DNA of 64,000 nt from Microbacterium sp. (GCA_017306415.1 JAFKIL010000008.1:42114-106113); one strand, 5' to 3'. Counted from the first letter of the stretch, positions 7,836-16,216 are shown. Numbers and translations: made by a program. The notes: generated by a model not told the origin, from the letters alone.

Positions 7836-9350
7836 ATGAAGCCTTCGTCCCGGGTCCCCGCGCCCGTCCTCACGCCGCTCCGGCTCCGCCTGCTGCTCGT
7901 GTCGCTGCTGTCGGTGTCGTTCCTCGGCGCCCTCGACAACACCGTCGTCTCCACCTCGCTCGCGACGATCGCCGGTCAGCTCGGTGCGCTCGAGCACATG
8001 AGCTGGATCGTCGTCGGATACACGCTGTCGAGCACCGTGCTCCTGCCCGTGCTCGGCAAGCTGGGCGACGTGGTCGGCCCGCGCAGCGTGTTCCTCGCCT
8101 CCCTCGTCCTGTTCCTCCTCGCCTCGCTCGCCTGCGGGTTCGCTCCCGGCATGGGATGGCTGATCGCCGCGCGCGTCGTGCAGGGGATGAGCTCCGCCGG
8201 CCTCCAGCTGATGTCGCAGACGATCGTCGCGCGGGTCACATCCCCGCGTCAGCGTCCCCGCTCGCTGGCGATCATCGGCACCGCGTTCCCCATCGCGATC
8301 CTGATCGGCCCCGTGCTCGGCGGTCTCATCACGGACTACTGGGGCTGGCCCTGGATCTTCTGGATCAACCTCCCGGTCGGCGTCGTCGCGCTGACCCTCG
8401 CGCTCATCGCCGTGCCGCATCTCGCGCCCGGAGAGCGACCGAGCTTCGACATCCCCGGCACCGTGACGCTCACGGTCGGCCTCGTCGCGCTCGTGCTGGC
8501 GGTCACCTGGATCGGCGAGGAGTCGTCCCGCGCGGCCGCGCTGGCATGCTTCCTCGTCGCGGCGATCGCGTTGGCCGCCTTCTTCGCCGTCGAGGTGCGC
8601 GCGTCCGCGCCGATCCTGCCCCTGCGGCTCTTCGCCGACCGTGCGTTCGCGGCGGGCACGGTGCTGTCCGCGATCATCGGCATCGGCCTGTTCTCGGTGA
8701 CGTCGTTCCTCCCCACCTACATCCAGATGGCCTACCGCGCGACCGCCACCGTCTCGGGCCTCGTGCCGATCGCGACGGTGTTCGGCATGCTCTTCGCCAA
8801 CCTCGCCACCGGCTCTCTCGTCGGCCGCAGCGGTCGGTACCGGCTGTACCCGATCCTCGGCACCTCGCTCGGCGCCCTCGGGCTCCTGGGCATGGCGCTG
8901 CTGCCGGTCGGCCTCCCGCTCGCCGCGCCGATGGCGATCATGTTCGTCGTCGGCGTCGGTACCGGATGCTTCATGAGCCTCGTCGTCGCGATCGTGCAGA
9001 GCGCCGCCCCGCCGAGCCAGACCGGCACCGCGACGGCGACCGTGAACCTCGTGCGCCAGATCGGGTCGACGGTCGCGACCGCCGTGATCGGCGGCGTGAT
9101 CGCCGTGGGCGTCGCCGCCGCGCTCCCGCGGGGCCTCGACGCCGCCACCCTCACGCCGCAGCTCGTGCACGCGGCGGACCCGGCGACGCAGGCCGCCGTC
9201 GCCGCCATCTACCGTGACGTCTTCACGCCGATCTTCCTCGCGCTCGCCGCGGTGTACGCGATCGGCATCGTCGCCGCGCTGCTCCTGCCCCGCGGCCGGC
9301 TCTCCGACGACCACGAGCCGGCTCCCGCCACCGAACCGATCGCCGCCTGA
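7836..9350 (+). CDS. DHA2-type major facilitator (14-TM drug/H+ antiporter)
   Basis: 504 residues, almost wholly hydrophobic helices with short loops, consistent with 14 membrane spans. DHA2 signatures are present: LGALDNTVVSTSLATI in TM1, motif A GKLGDVVGPRSVFL after TM2, motif B RVVQGMSSAGLQ in TM4, and the antiporter motif C region LIGPVLGGLI in TM5. It sits in the cytoplasmic membrane and exports small hydrophobic compounds by proton exchange. ATG 7836 is the first ATG of the frame. Between ring-degradation genes and the oxidase it may expel toxic aromatic intermediates, or simply give resistance to them. Confidence 0.88.
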   Translation: MKPSSRVPAPVLTPLRLRLLLVSLLSVSFLGALDNTVVSTSLATIAGQLGALEHMSWIVVGYTLSSTVLLPVLGKLGDVVGPRSVFLASLVLFLLASLACGFAPGMGWLIAARVVQGMSSAGLQLMSQTIVARVTSPRQRPRSLAIIGTAFPIAILIGPVLGGLITDYWGWPWIFWINLPVGVVALTLALIAVPHLAPGERPSFDIPGTVTLTVGLVALVLAVTWIGEESSRAAALACFLVAAIALAAFFAVEVRASAPILPLRLFADRAFAAGTVLSAIIGIGLFSVTSFLPTYIQMAYRATATVSGLVPIATVFGMLFANLATGSLVGRSGRYRLYPILGTSLGALGLLGMALLPVGLPLAAPMAIMFVVGVGTGCFMSLVVAIVQSAAPPSQTGTATATVNLVRQIGSTVATAVIGGVIAVGVAAALPRGLDAATLTPQLVHAADPATQAAVAAIYRDVFTPIFLALAAVYAIGIVAALLLPRGRLSDDHEPAPATEPIAA

Positions 9351-9390
9351 CCCCGACCCGTCGAACCCGAAGCCCCATCGAGGAGTATCC

Positions 9391-10959
9391 ATGCCGCAGC
9401 ATCCCACCATCGCCGTCGTCGGGAGCGGACCCATCGGTGCCGCATACGCCCGGCTCATCCTGGAGGGCGCGCCCTCCGCGAGGGTCGTCATGTTCGAGGC
9501 CGGACCGCAGCTCACGGCCCTCCCGGGCGAGAGCGTGCGCAACATCCCGGACCCGGCCGAGAAGGAGCGCGCCCGCGAGCTCTCGCAGGGCCCGCAGGCG
9601 GGGGCGCTGCGGTCATCGCTCGGCATCCCCGAGACGGCCGTCGTGGAGGGCATGTTCACGGCGCGTCAGGGCACGCACCTGATCGACTTCGGCGGCGAGG
9701 GGTCGGGCCACGCCCCGACGTTCCCGGCCGCCGCGGCCTCGACCAACGTGGGCGGGATGGGCGCGCACTGGACGTGCGCGACGCCCTCGCCGGCGTTCAG
9801 CGAGAAGATCCCATTCATCCCGGACGACGAGTGGGACGAGCTGATCGAGGTGGCGAAGGGCCTGCTCCACGTGCAGAGTGCGGCGTTCGCCGACTCGGGC
9901 GTCGGCGCCGCCATCCGGTCCCTCCTCACGGAGGAGTACGAGGGCGATCTCCCGGATGGCTTCGGGCCGAGCACGCTTCCGGTCGCGGGCGACCCGCAGC
10001 CCGACGGCTCGATGCGGTGGGCGGGTGCGGACGTCGTCCTCGGACCCCTCGCCGTGCCGGGCACTCCGGAGCACGCGCGCTTCGAGCTGCGCGACCTCAC
10101 CCTCGTCCGCCGCGTCGAGACGGAGGACGGCCGGGTGACGGGCGTCACCGTCGAGGACCTGCGGACGCAGGAGACCTCGTTCGTCCCCGCCGACCTGGTG
10201 GTCGTGGCGGCCGACGCGTTCCGATCGCCGCAGCTGCTGTGGGCGTCGGGCATCCGCCCTCGCGCGCTCGGGCACTACCTCACCGAGCACCCTGTCGTCA
10301 TCTGCACGGTGGCGCTCGACGCCGAGCGCATGGCCCGGTTCGCCACGGAAGCCGACCTCGAGGCGGAGCTCGCCCGCCGCGCGGCGAATCCCGTCGATCC
10401 GGTGGCGGCGGTCAACCGCATCCCGTTCTCGGAGCCGGACCACCCGTTCTCGCTGCAGGTGATGTACTCCGAGACCACGCCGTTCCCGATGGAGCCGGGA
10501 GCCGCATACTCCGGCAATCGGTGGGGCTACGTGAACATGGGCTACGGCATGCGCAAGGCGCCGCGCTTCGAGGACGGCGTCACCTTCGACGACGACGACC
10601 GGGACTACCGCGGGTTCCCGAACATGACGATCCAGTACGAGCTCACCGAGAGCGAGAACGCCGAGATCGCCGCCGGCACCGCCCTCCTCCGCCGCGCCGG
10701 CGGCGCTCTCGGCGACTTCGTGGCCGAGCCGCGGCTGCTGCCGAACGGCTCGAGCCTCCACTACCAGGGCACGATGCGCACGGGGGAGACGGACGACGGC
10801 ACGTCGGTCGCCGACCCCTATTCGCGGGTGTGGGGCGTCGAAGGTCTGTACGTGGGCGGCAACGGCCTGATCCCCACCGCGACCACGATGAACCCGACGC
10901 TCATGAGCGTGGCCATCGCCGTGCGAGGCGCCCGTCAGGCGGTCGCCGACATCTCCTGA
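9391..10959 (+). CDS. pyranose-2-oxidase / C-glycoside-3-oxidase-type GMC flavoenzyme
   Basis: 522 residues. The Rossmann motif AVVGSGPIGAAYA opens the protein. The block GGMGAHWTCATP (His126) closely matches the site where fungal pyranose 2-oxidase binds FAD through histidine. The catalytic His-Asn pair is found as SSLHYQG (His457) and TTMNPTLM (Asn501), 44 apart as in that family. It should oxidise a ring hydroxyl of a sugar or glycoside, passing electrons to O2 or a quinone. Actinobacterial relatives, including Microbacterium CarA, are 3-oxidases of C-glycosides. GAGGAG lies five bases before ATG 9391. Whether FAD is covalent here cannot be told. Confidence 0.85.
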   Translation: MPQHPTIAVVGSGPIGAAYARLILEGAPSARVVMFEAGPQLTALPGESVRNIPDPAEKERARELSQGPQAGALRSSLGIPETAVVEGMFTARQGTHLIDFGGEGSGHAPTFPAAAASTNVGGMGAHWTCATPSPAFSEKIPFIPDDEWDELIEVAKGLLHVQSAAFADSGVGAAIRSLLTEEYEGDLPDGFGPSTLPVAGDPQPDGSMRWAGADVVLGPLAVPGTPEHARFELRDLTLVRRVETEDGRVTGVTVEDLRTQETSFVPADLVVVAADAFRSPQLLWASGIRPRALGHYLTEHPVVICTVALDAERMARFATEADLEAELARRAANPVDPVAAVNRIPFSEPDHPFSLQVMYSETTPFPMEPGAAYSGNRWGYVNMGYGMRKAPRFEDGVTFDDDDRDYRGFPNMTIQYELTESENAEIAAGTALLRRAGGALGDFVAEPRLLPNGSSLHYQGTMRTGETDDGTSVADPYSRVWGVEGLYVGGNGLIPTATTMNPTLMSVAIAVRGARQAVADIS

Positions 10960-10986
10960 GCGGCGAGCGGGAGGCCTGGCGGACTA

Positions 10987-11013
10987 TTAGCACTCGCGAT
11001 GGCAGAGTGCTAA
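10987..11013 (+). promoter_or_regulatory. CIRCE operator (HrcA site)
   Basis: TTAGCACTC at 10987-10995 and GAGTGCTAA at 11005-11013 flank exactly nine bases: a perfect match to the CIRCE consensus. HrcA binds it to repress chaperone genes at normal temperature. A possible promoter (TTAGCA, 18 bases, TAACAT at 11011-11016) overlaps it. Confidence 0.95.
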
Positions 11014-11023
11014 CATTTCATTA

Positions 11024-11044
11024 GTTGAGTCATATCGACTCAAC
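11024..11044 (+). promoter_or_regulatory. HAIR operator (HspR site)
   Basis: GTTGAGT-N7-ACTCAAC at 11024-11044 matches the HspR-associated inverted repeat CTTGAGT-N7-ACTCAAG except for the outermost pair. With flanking bases the arms are AGTTGAGTC and GACTCAACT. It lies 11 bases after the CIRCE element. Confidence 0.85.
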
Positions 11045-11087
11045 TCTGGAAGTTCGGATGAGAATCCGACCGCTCGAAGGAGATGAC

Positions 11088-11540
11088 ATGGCCACCTATG
11101 ACCCGCTCCGCGACCTGGAGCGATTCGCGAACAGCATGTTCGAGCCGACCCGTCGAGGACCGCGCGAGATGCCGATGGACCTCTATCGCGACGGCGACCA
11201 CTACGTCCTCGCCGCCGACCTTCCCGGCATCGACCCGGGATCGGTCGACGTCGATGTGGACGGCCAGCTGCTGACGATCCGCGCCGAGCGCACCCTTCCG
11301 GCCGGCGAGGGAGTGAAGTGGATCACGCGCGAGCGTGCCGCCGGCAGCTTCCTGCGCCAGCTGAGCCTCGGCCAGGGGATCGACACCGAGAACATCGCGG
11401 CCAGCTACCGGCACGGCGTCCTCAGCGTGACGCTGCCCGTGAGCGAGAAGGCGAAGGCGCGCAAGGTCGAGGTCCGCACCTCCGACGACGCGCCGTCGCT
11501 CCGCGTGCAGGAGGGCGAGAAGTCGGCCGTCGAGGCCTGA
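11088..11540 (+). CDS. Hsp20 / alpha-crystallin-family small heat-shock protein
   Basis: 150 residues. The alpha-crystallin domain spans about 25-130: MDLYRDGDHYVLAADLPGID, then VDVDVDGQLLTIRAER, an RAAGSFLRQLSL strand, and the closing AASYRHGVLSVTLPVSEKAK with the family GVLxVxLP motif. It acts in the cytoplasm as an ATP-independent holdase for unfolding proteins. GAAGGAG lies six bases before ATG 11088. Regulation is unusually explicit, with CIRCE and HAIR operators side by side upstream. A strong hairpin follows, so it is monocistronic. Confidence 0.95.
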   Translation: MATYDPLRDLERFANSMFEPTRRGPREMPMDLYRDGDHYVLAADLPGIDPGSVDVDVDGQLLTIRAERTLPAGEGVKWITRERAAGSFLRQLSLGQGIDTENIAASYRHGVLSVTLPVSEKAKARKVEVRTSDDAPSLRVQEGEKSAVEA

Positions 11541-11554
11541 CTCCCCGCGCGTGA

Positions 11555-11604
11555 CGCGGTCCCGGCCCCGACCCCCGAGCGGTGGATCGGGGGTCGGGAC
11601 CGCG
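11555..11604 (+). terminator. strong stem-loop terminator after hsp20
   Basis: CGCGGTCCCG (11555-11564) pairs with CGGGACCGCG (11595-11604), and ACCCCCGA (11571-11578) with TCGGGGGT (11587-11594) around an 8-base loop. There is no T tract, as is common for actinobacterial terminators. Confidence 0.75.
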
Positions 11605-11661
11605 TGTCGGTGGGGTGGAGTAGGGTCCGACTGAGCCGTCGGGTGTCTTCGAGGAGTGGGT

Positions 11662-12006
11662 ATGGCTTTTCCGAACGCGCAGACGCTGCAGACGTGGGTG
11701 GACGAGTTCCGCGACCTCGGGTACCCGAGTGCCGGCACGCTCCGTGTGCTCGCGCGCGATGGGGACGCGGCGACCGAAGACGGCCTGCTCACCGTTCACC
11801 TGGCGGACGCGGAGACCAGCATCTACGTCGAGCCCGAGTCGAGCGCGTCCGAGCGCTGGCTGATCACCCTCGAGGCGCGCGATGAGCCGATCACGCTCGA
11901 TCCCGCCGCGATGCTCCGGCTCGCAGGCGAGCTCGCGTCCGTGTCGGCGCTGTGCGCGTTCCTGGAGGCGCGGTCGATCGCGGCGCGCGCGGACCGGACC
12001 GCCTGA
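11662..12006 (+). CDS. conserved-looking hypothetical protein, 114 residues
   Basis: I do not recognise a named family. The start ATG 11662 follows GAGGAG at 11651-11656. The protein is acidic and soluble, with no signal peptide or membrane span. Predicted order is an N-terminal helix (NAQTLQTWVDEFRDLG), several strands (TLRVLARDG, LLTVHLADAE, WLITLEARD), then a C-terminal helical part (AMLRLAGELASVSALCAFLE). It reads as a small alpha/beta sensor-like or immunity-like domain, but no function can be assigned. It stands between terminators and a convergent MarR gene. Confidence 0.65.
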   Translation: MAFPNAQTLQTWVDEFRDLGYPSAGTLRVLARDGDAATEDGLLTVHLADAETSIYVEPESSASERWLITLEARDEPITLDPAAMLRLAGELASVSALCAFLEARSIAARADRTA

Positions 12007-12014
12007 TCGGACCG

Positions 12015-12458
12015 CTACGTCCGCGGCTCGTGCGCCGTCGTCGTGATCGCGTCCAGGAAGGTCGCGAACGCCTCGGTCCTCTCCGGGGGATGGGCACCGA
12101 TGGCCGTGTCGAGGGCGGTGTCGAACCGCGTCAGCGCCGACCACGGCTCGACGTCGAGGTCGACCGTGATCGTGATGCGATTCACCCTGCGGTCGGCGGT
12201 GTCGACGTCGCGACGCACCGCGCCGCGCTCGACCAGCCGGTCGATGACCGTCGTCACCGCGGGCGAGGTAACGCCGAGATACTCCTTCAGCCGGGTGGGA
12301 CGGGTGCCCGGATTCTCCGCGATGAAAAGGAGGGCCCGGGCATCGAGCTCACCGATGCCGAGAGACGTGCGCGCCGCGAGCAGGGCAGCGCCCCGCGCCT
12401 CCAGATAGCGGCGCAGCGCGCTCTGCAGCGCCGTCTGCGGCCGTCGACCCGTGCTCAC
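12015..12458 (-). CDS. MarR-family transcriptional regulator
   Basis: 147 residues from GTG 12458, which follows GAAGGGG; an ATG 30 bases upstream lacks such a site. The winged helix lies at about 40-105: GELDARALLFIAENPGTRPT, recognition helix GVTSPAVTTVIDRLVERG, and the wing DTADRRVNRITITVD containing the DxRxxR-type signature. MarR dimers repress nearby genes and are released by phenolic or oxidant ligands. A TTACTTAA-N5-TTAGGTAA palindrome upstream is a likely operator shared with the divergent gene at 12675. Confidence 0.88.
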   Translation of the reverse strand: MSTGRRPQTALQSALRRYLEARGAALLAARTSLGIGELDARALLFIAENPGTRPTRLKEYLGVTSPAVTTVIDRLVERGAVRRDVDTADRRVNRITITVDLDVEPWSALTRFDTALDTAIGAHPPERTEAFATFLDAITTTAHEPRT

Positions 12459-12547
12459 CGGATCCCCTTCCCTCGAACGACATTTCACCGTACCCCCGTC
12501 GCGCGAACGGTCCGGGTGGCGCTCCTCACGTTGTCTGACTAGACTAC

Positions 12548-12568
12548 TTACTTAAATTGCTTAGGTAA
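12548..12568. promoter_or_regulatory. probable MarR operator
   Basis: TTACTTAA (12548-12555) and TTAGGTAA (12561-12568) form an inverted repeat with one mismatch around ATTGC, A/T-rich as MarR sites are. It lies in the divergent gap of the MarR gene and the 12675 gene and overlaps a possible -10 for the latter (TTGTCT at 12531-12536 as -35). Confidence 0.55.
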
Positions 12569-12674
12569 ATGAGCGAAATATCTGCTCGGGTGCCGGGCGC
12601 GGCCGCGAGATCCATGAAGCGACGGCCGACGACAAGGCCGGTGCGTATGTGACGCAGCGGCCGAAGGAGACATC

Positions 12675-13010
12675 GTGGGCAAGTTCCAGTACAACCAGAT
12701 GACCAAGGTGGACATCGACGACCGGGTCCTCATCCACCTGCAGCACGTGATGTCGACGAAGCTCCGCCGCGGCGAGCCCTTCGCCTTCACGTGGCGCGAC
12801 GATGCGAGCCTCGGCGGCGGCCGCACGACCGTGTGGGTGAACTCCGCGTCCGCGTTGGTGTTCAAGTACTACGGCAGCCGCCAGCCGGCGCTCAACCACC
12901 GCTGGCTCGAGGCCCTCATGTTCGCGGCGAACTCGCCGAACGGACTGCGCTCCGTGCCCGAACCTGAGGACGTCGGTGCGGTGAGCTCGCTCACGGAGGC
13001 CGTCGCCTGA
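12675..13010 (+). CDS. small DUF7882-type protein (often mislabelled DNA ligase)
   Basis: 111 residues from GTG 12675, five bases after GAAGGAG. The pattern MGKFQYNQMTKVDIDDRVLIHLQHVMSTKLRRGEPFAF is cut here to its key parts: an N-terminal strand, a helix ending LRRGEPFAFTW, then RTTVWVNSASALVFKYYGS. This small family is widespread in Microbacteriaceae, and databases often carry 'ATP-dependent DNA ligase' for it without basis, since it lacks any ligase lysine motif. The function is unknown. It is divergent from the MarR gene and probably under its control. Confidence 0.7.
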   Translation: MGKFQYNQMTKVDIDDRVLIHLQHVMSTKLRRGEPFAFTWRDDASLGGGRTTVWVNSASALVFKYYGSRQPALNHRWLEALMFAANSPNGLRSVPEPEDVGAVSSLTEAVA

Positions 13011-13122
13011 TCCCGCCGCGCCCGTCGCCTCTGGCGCGAGCCCCTCGGATGCGGTAGACCTTCCCCAGGACGCGGGCCCGCGACGACGCGGGTCGTCGGC
13101 GCCGACGACTGGGGGAACGGCC

Positions 13123-14358
13123 ATGGGGACGATCGACGACGCGCAGCGCGCGAAGGCGGAGGCCGAGGCGGAGACCGCCCGGAAGCAGGCCGAGGCCGCG
13201 GAGAACGACCGGCTGAAAGCGATCGCCGATCGCGAGGCCGCCGAGATCGCGCGGGACAAGGCGCGCGCGGAGCTGACCGAATGGCAGGCCGGGGCCGCGG
13301 CACGCACGCGGACAGCCGACCTGGCCGCGGAGGCGAGCCGCCTCGACAACGTCGCGAAGCTGCAGACGGCGGTGGGCGCTGCGACGCCCGACCTGAGCGA
13401 GGTCAAGACCGGCGAACTCCACATCCCCGCCGACAAGGTCATGTTCACGACGCTGCTGAGTGCGCGCGCCCTGGCCGACGCGGCCGATCGCGTGCGTGCG
13501 GCCGTGCTGGGGGAACAGGACGACTGCCGCGTGATCGTGACGGCCGATCCGCATCTGCTGGAGCGGGATGCCGCGCGCCTGGGGATCCAGGCCCGCCTCG
13601 CCGACCTCACCGCCGTGATCGGGTCGTTCCCCGGCCCCGCGGTCCACCGGGATGCGCCGTCGCGGTCCCTCGTCGGAACGGCGGTGATCGGCGCGGCCAC
13701 TGCGGCCGCGAAGCTCATCCCCGGCATCCTCAGCCTGCTCGCCGCGAACCGGACGCTCACCGCGGTGGATGTCACGGTGGATGCGGAGAACGCCGTGATC
13801 GCCGTGGCGGGCTCGATCGCCGAGGCCAAGCCCGACTCCGAGGTCGTGATCGACGCGTTCCGCGTGCTCGCGGACGGCGACGCGCCTGCGGAAGGGGGCG
13901 TGCTGGCCGCCCGCAACGCCCTGCAGGCGGCCGTCGTGCAGCTCCAGATGCAGATCGCGGACCAGAACGCGGCGGCGAAGGAGGACCAGGACGCCGACTG
14001 GCTCGCGGCGGCGGCCAGTCTCGCCGCGAACGGGCGCGACGTGCTCGCCGCGATCGACACGATCCCCGCGGGTGCCACGATGTCTCCGCTGACCGCCGCG
14101 ATGGCGGTCGAGCGCCTGCGCTTCGGCGCACACGACGGCATCGTGCTCGTCCGAGTGGTGGGGGCGTCGGCGTCGGAGCTGACGAGCGACCGGGCATCCT
14201 TCCTCAAAGACCGGATCCACGCGTCCGCCAGTGTCGCGCTGTCCTACGCCTTCATCGCACGCGGATCGTCGCGGGTGCGCGCCGCGGGTGTCGTGACCGG
14301 GAGCAGCCAGCTCGTGGGCACGATCGGCGCGCAGATCGACGTGACCGCGCACCCCTGA
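13123..14358 (+). CDS. uncharacterised 411-residue protein with N-terminal coiled coil
   Basis: I do not recognise the family. Residues about 5-60 are an Ala/Glu/Lys/Arg-rich heptad region (KAEAEAETARKQAEAAENDR) that should form a coiled coil. The rest is alpha/beta, with a possible weak membrane-associating helix, GTAVIGAATAAAKLIPGILSLL, near 185-206. Two later blocks read like periodic strands and helices (VDVTVDAENAVIAVAGSIAE; VVIDAFRVLADGD). There is no signal peptide or catalytic motif. The ATG follows GGGGGAA. The gene is alone and closed by a terminator, so context offers no clue. Confidence 0.6.
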   Translation: MGTIDDAQRAKAEAEAETARKQAEAAENDRLKAIADREAAEIARDKARAELTEWQAGAAARTRTADLAAEASRLDNVAKLQTAVGAATPDLSEVKTGELHIPADKVMFTTLLSARALADAADRVRAAVLGEQDDCRVIVTADPHLLERDAARLGIQARLADLTAVIGSFPGPAVHRDAPSRSLVGTAVIGAATAAAKLIPGILSLLAANRTLTAVDVTVDAENAVIAVAGSIAEAKPDSEVVIDAFRVLADGDAPAEGGVLAARNALQAAVVQLQMQIADQNAAAKEDQDADWLAAAASLAANGRDVLAAIDTIPAGATMSPLTAAMAVERLRFGAHDGIVLVRVVGASASELTSDRASFLKDRIHASASVALSYAFIARGSSRVRAAGVVTGSSQLVGTIGAQIDVTAHP

Positions 14359-14395
14359 CCCGGCGCTCCAGACGGCACGGGCGCGGATTGCGCGA

Positions 14396-14434
14396 TACGC
14401 GCACCCGCTGGGCGTTCCCCGGCGGGTGCGCGTA
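14396..14434. terminator. bidirectional stem-loop terminator
   Basis: A perfect 13-bp stem (14396-14408 with 14422-14434; TACGCGCACCCGC arm) and a 13-base loop stand between two convergent genes, serving the 13123 gene and the ABC export operon read from the other strand. Confidence 0.8.
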
Positions 14435-14447
14435 AGGCGGGAGTCAG

Positions 14448-15308
14448 TCAGGCGTCGCGGCGCTTGACCAGGGTGAGCGCGAGGGCGAGCACCGCGACGA
14501 CCCACGCGGAGAGGACGCCGAAGCCGCCCCATCCGTTCAGGACGAGACCGCCGCCGGTCGACACCGTCGCCGTGTCGGTGCTCGCGTAGCCGAAGAGCTT
14601 GCTCCCGGCGCTCTGCGGCATGAGCGCCGACACCGTCGTCACCCAGTCCGCGCCCTGCGTGAGGGCGCCCAGGATCGAAAGGATGATCGGCACGACGAGC
14701 AGGAGGCCGAGTGCCGTCGCCAGCGTCCCCGCCGTGCTGCGCAGGATGATGCCGAAACCGAAGGCGAGCAGGGCGATCATCGTGACGAACACGGCGCCGC
14801 CGAGGAGCGGGAGGAACACTGAGGGCTCGCCCAGCTGCACCTCGACGTCCTTCGCGGCGAGGATCGGCGACGTGATGAGCGCCGAGACCCAGATCCCCAC
14901 GGAGGTGGCGAGGAACGTCGTGACCGCGAGGACGACCGCTTTGGCGGCGATCGCGCCGGTGCGGCGCGGTACGGCCGCGAAGGTCGAGCGGATCATGCCG
15001 GTCGAGTACTCGCCCGTGATGATGAGCGAGCCCAGCACCGCCGCGATGAGGACGGCGATGTTGAGTCCCGCGGTGTTCACGCTCACCACGGTCGAGCGGG
15101 CCGCGTCGCCCGTGAGCGCCGTGCCGCCGAAGGAGCTCAGGCTCGAGGCGAGGACCCCGATGCCGATGACGAGCAGGACGATCAGGCCGTAGCACCAGAG
15201 CGTCGAGCGGACGCTGCGCAGCTTGATCCACTCGGAGCGGATGACGCCTCCGGCGGTGAGCCGGCCCGTGGTGGTGCGGCGACGGGTGGGGGCTGTGGTG
15301 GTGGTCAT
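14448..15308 (-). CDS. ABC-2-type transporter permease
   Basis: 286 residues with a charged N terminus followed by about six membrane spans: LWCYGLIVLLVIGIGVLA, LNIAVLIAAVLGSLIITG, AVVLAVTTFLATSVGIW, VFVTMIALLAFGFGIIL, LGLLLVVPIILSILGAL and VLSAWVVAVLALALTLV. The motif EWIKLRSVRST before TM1 and ITGEYSTGMIRST after TM2 are typical of ABC-2 permeases paired with export ATPases. It overlaps the ATPase gene by four bases and is cotranscribed after it. The exported substrate is unknown; related systems export peptides or drugs. Confidence 0.88.
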   Translation of the reverse strand: MTTTTAPTRRRTTTGRLTAGGVIRSEWIKLRSVRSTLWCYGLIVLLVIGIGVLASSLSSFGGTALTGDAARSTVVSVNTAGLNIAVLIAAVLGSLIITGEYSTGMIRSTFAAVPRRTGAIAAKAVVLAVTTFLATSVGIWVSALITSPILAAKDVEVQLGEPSVFLPLLGGAVFVTMIALLAFGFGIILRSTAGTLATALGLLLVVPIILSILGALTQGADWVTTVSALMPQSAGSKLFGYASTDTATVSTGGGLVLNGWGGFGVLSAWVVAVLALALTLVKRRDA

Positions 15309-16216
15309 GCCGCCACCTCCGATCGGTACTCGACATCGTCCTGGGTCAGTTCGAGGTAGGCCTGCTCGAGGCTCGCCTTCACGGGCGTGAGCTCGTGCAG
15401 CAGCACGCCCGCGTGGAATGCGGCCTCCCCGATCCGCGCCGCGTCGATCCCCGTGATCGACAGGGCGCCGTCGGGCGTGCCCGTCACGCCGACCTCGGGC
15501 CCCGCGATCGCGGAGGCCAGGAGGTCGGGGGACGGCGTCCGCACCGTCACCCGCGTCGTGCCCACCCGGCTGGTGAGGTCGTCCATGGACGCGTCGGCGA
15601 GCACCTTGCCGCGCCCGAGGATGATGACGTGGTCGGCCGTGACCGACATCTCGCTCATCAGATGGCTGGAGAGGAACACCGTGCGCCCCTGTGCGGCGAG
15701 GTGCCGGGTGAGGTGGCGGACCCAGAGCACACCGTCGGGATCCAGACCGTTCACCGGCTCGTCGAGGATGAGCGTCTGCGGATCGCCGAGGAGCGCGACC
15801 GCGATGCCGAGCCGCTGACCCATGCCGAGCGAGAAGCCCCCGACGCGCTTGGATGCCACGTTCTCGAGCCCGGTCATCTCGATCACCTCGTGAACGCGCG
15901 ATTTCGGGATCGAGTGCGTCGCCGCGAGAGCGAGCAGGTGGTTGTAGGCGCTGCGTCCGGTGTGCACGGCCTTCGCCTCGAGGAGGGAGCCGACCTGGTG
16001 GAGCGGGTCGCGATGTTCGGCGTAGCGCTTGCCGTTCACCGTCGCGGCACCCGTCGTCGGGCGGTCGAGCCCCACGATCATGCGCATCGTCGTGGACTTC
16101 CCGGCACCGTTGGGGCCCAGGAATCCGGTCACGACGCCCGGCTTGACCGTGAACGACACGTCGTCCACCGCCAGCTTCGCTCCGTACCGCTTGCTCAGGT
16201 TCGCGACTTCGATCAT
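15305..16216 (-). CDS. ABC transporter ATP-binding protein (export type)
   Basis: 303 residues. Walker A GPNGAGKST, Q-loop region HQVGSLLEAKAVH, signature FSLGMGQRLG (in place of LSGGQ) and Walker B TLILDEPVNGLDPDG are followed by the switch-histidine block VFLSSHLMSEM. The C-terminal 80 residues form the small regulatory domain of the bacitracin/lantibiotic-type export ATPases. It energises the permease encoded at 14448. GGAAGG lies directly before the ATG. The divergent LuxR-type gene at 16310 may be functionally unrelated. Confidence 0.9.
   Translation of the reverse strand: MIEVANLSKRYGAKLAVDDVSFTVKPGVVTGFLGPNGAGKSTTMRMIVGLDRPTTGAATVNGKRYAEHRDPLHQVGSLLEAKAVHTGRSAYNHLLALAATHSIPKSRVHEVIEMTGLENVASKRVGGFSLGMGQRLGIAVALLGDPQTLILDEPVNGLDPDGVLWVRHLTRHLAAQGRTVFLSSHLMSEMSVTADHVIILGRGKVLADASMDDLTSRVGTTRVTVRTPSPDLLASAIAGPEVGVTGTPDGALSITGIDAARIGEAAFHAGVLLHELTPVKASLEQAYLELTQDDVEYRSEVAA

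Noticed and set aside
12675-13010. ATP-dependent DNA ligase
   Set aside because: The protein is only 111 residues and has no KxDG adenylation motif; the label often attached to this family is not supported.
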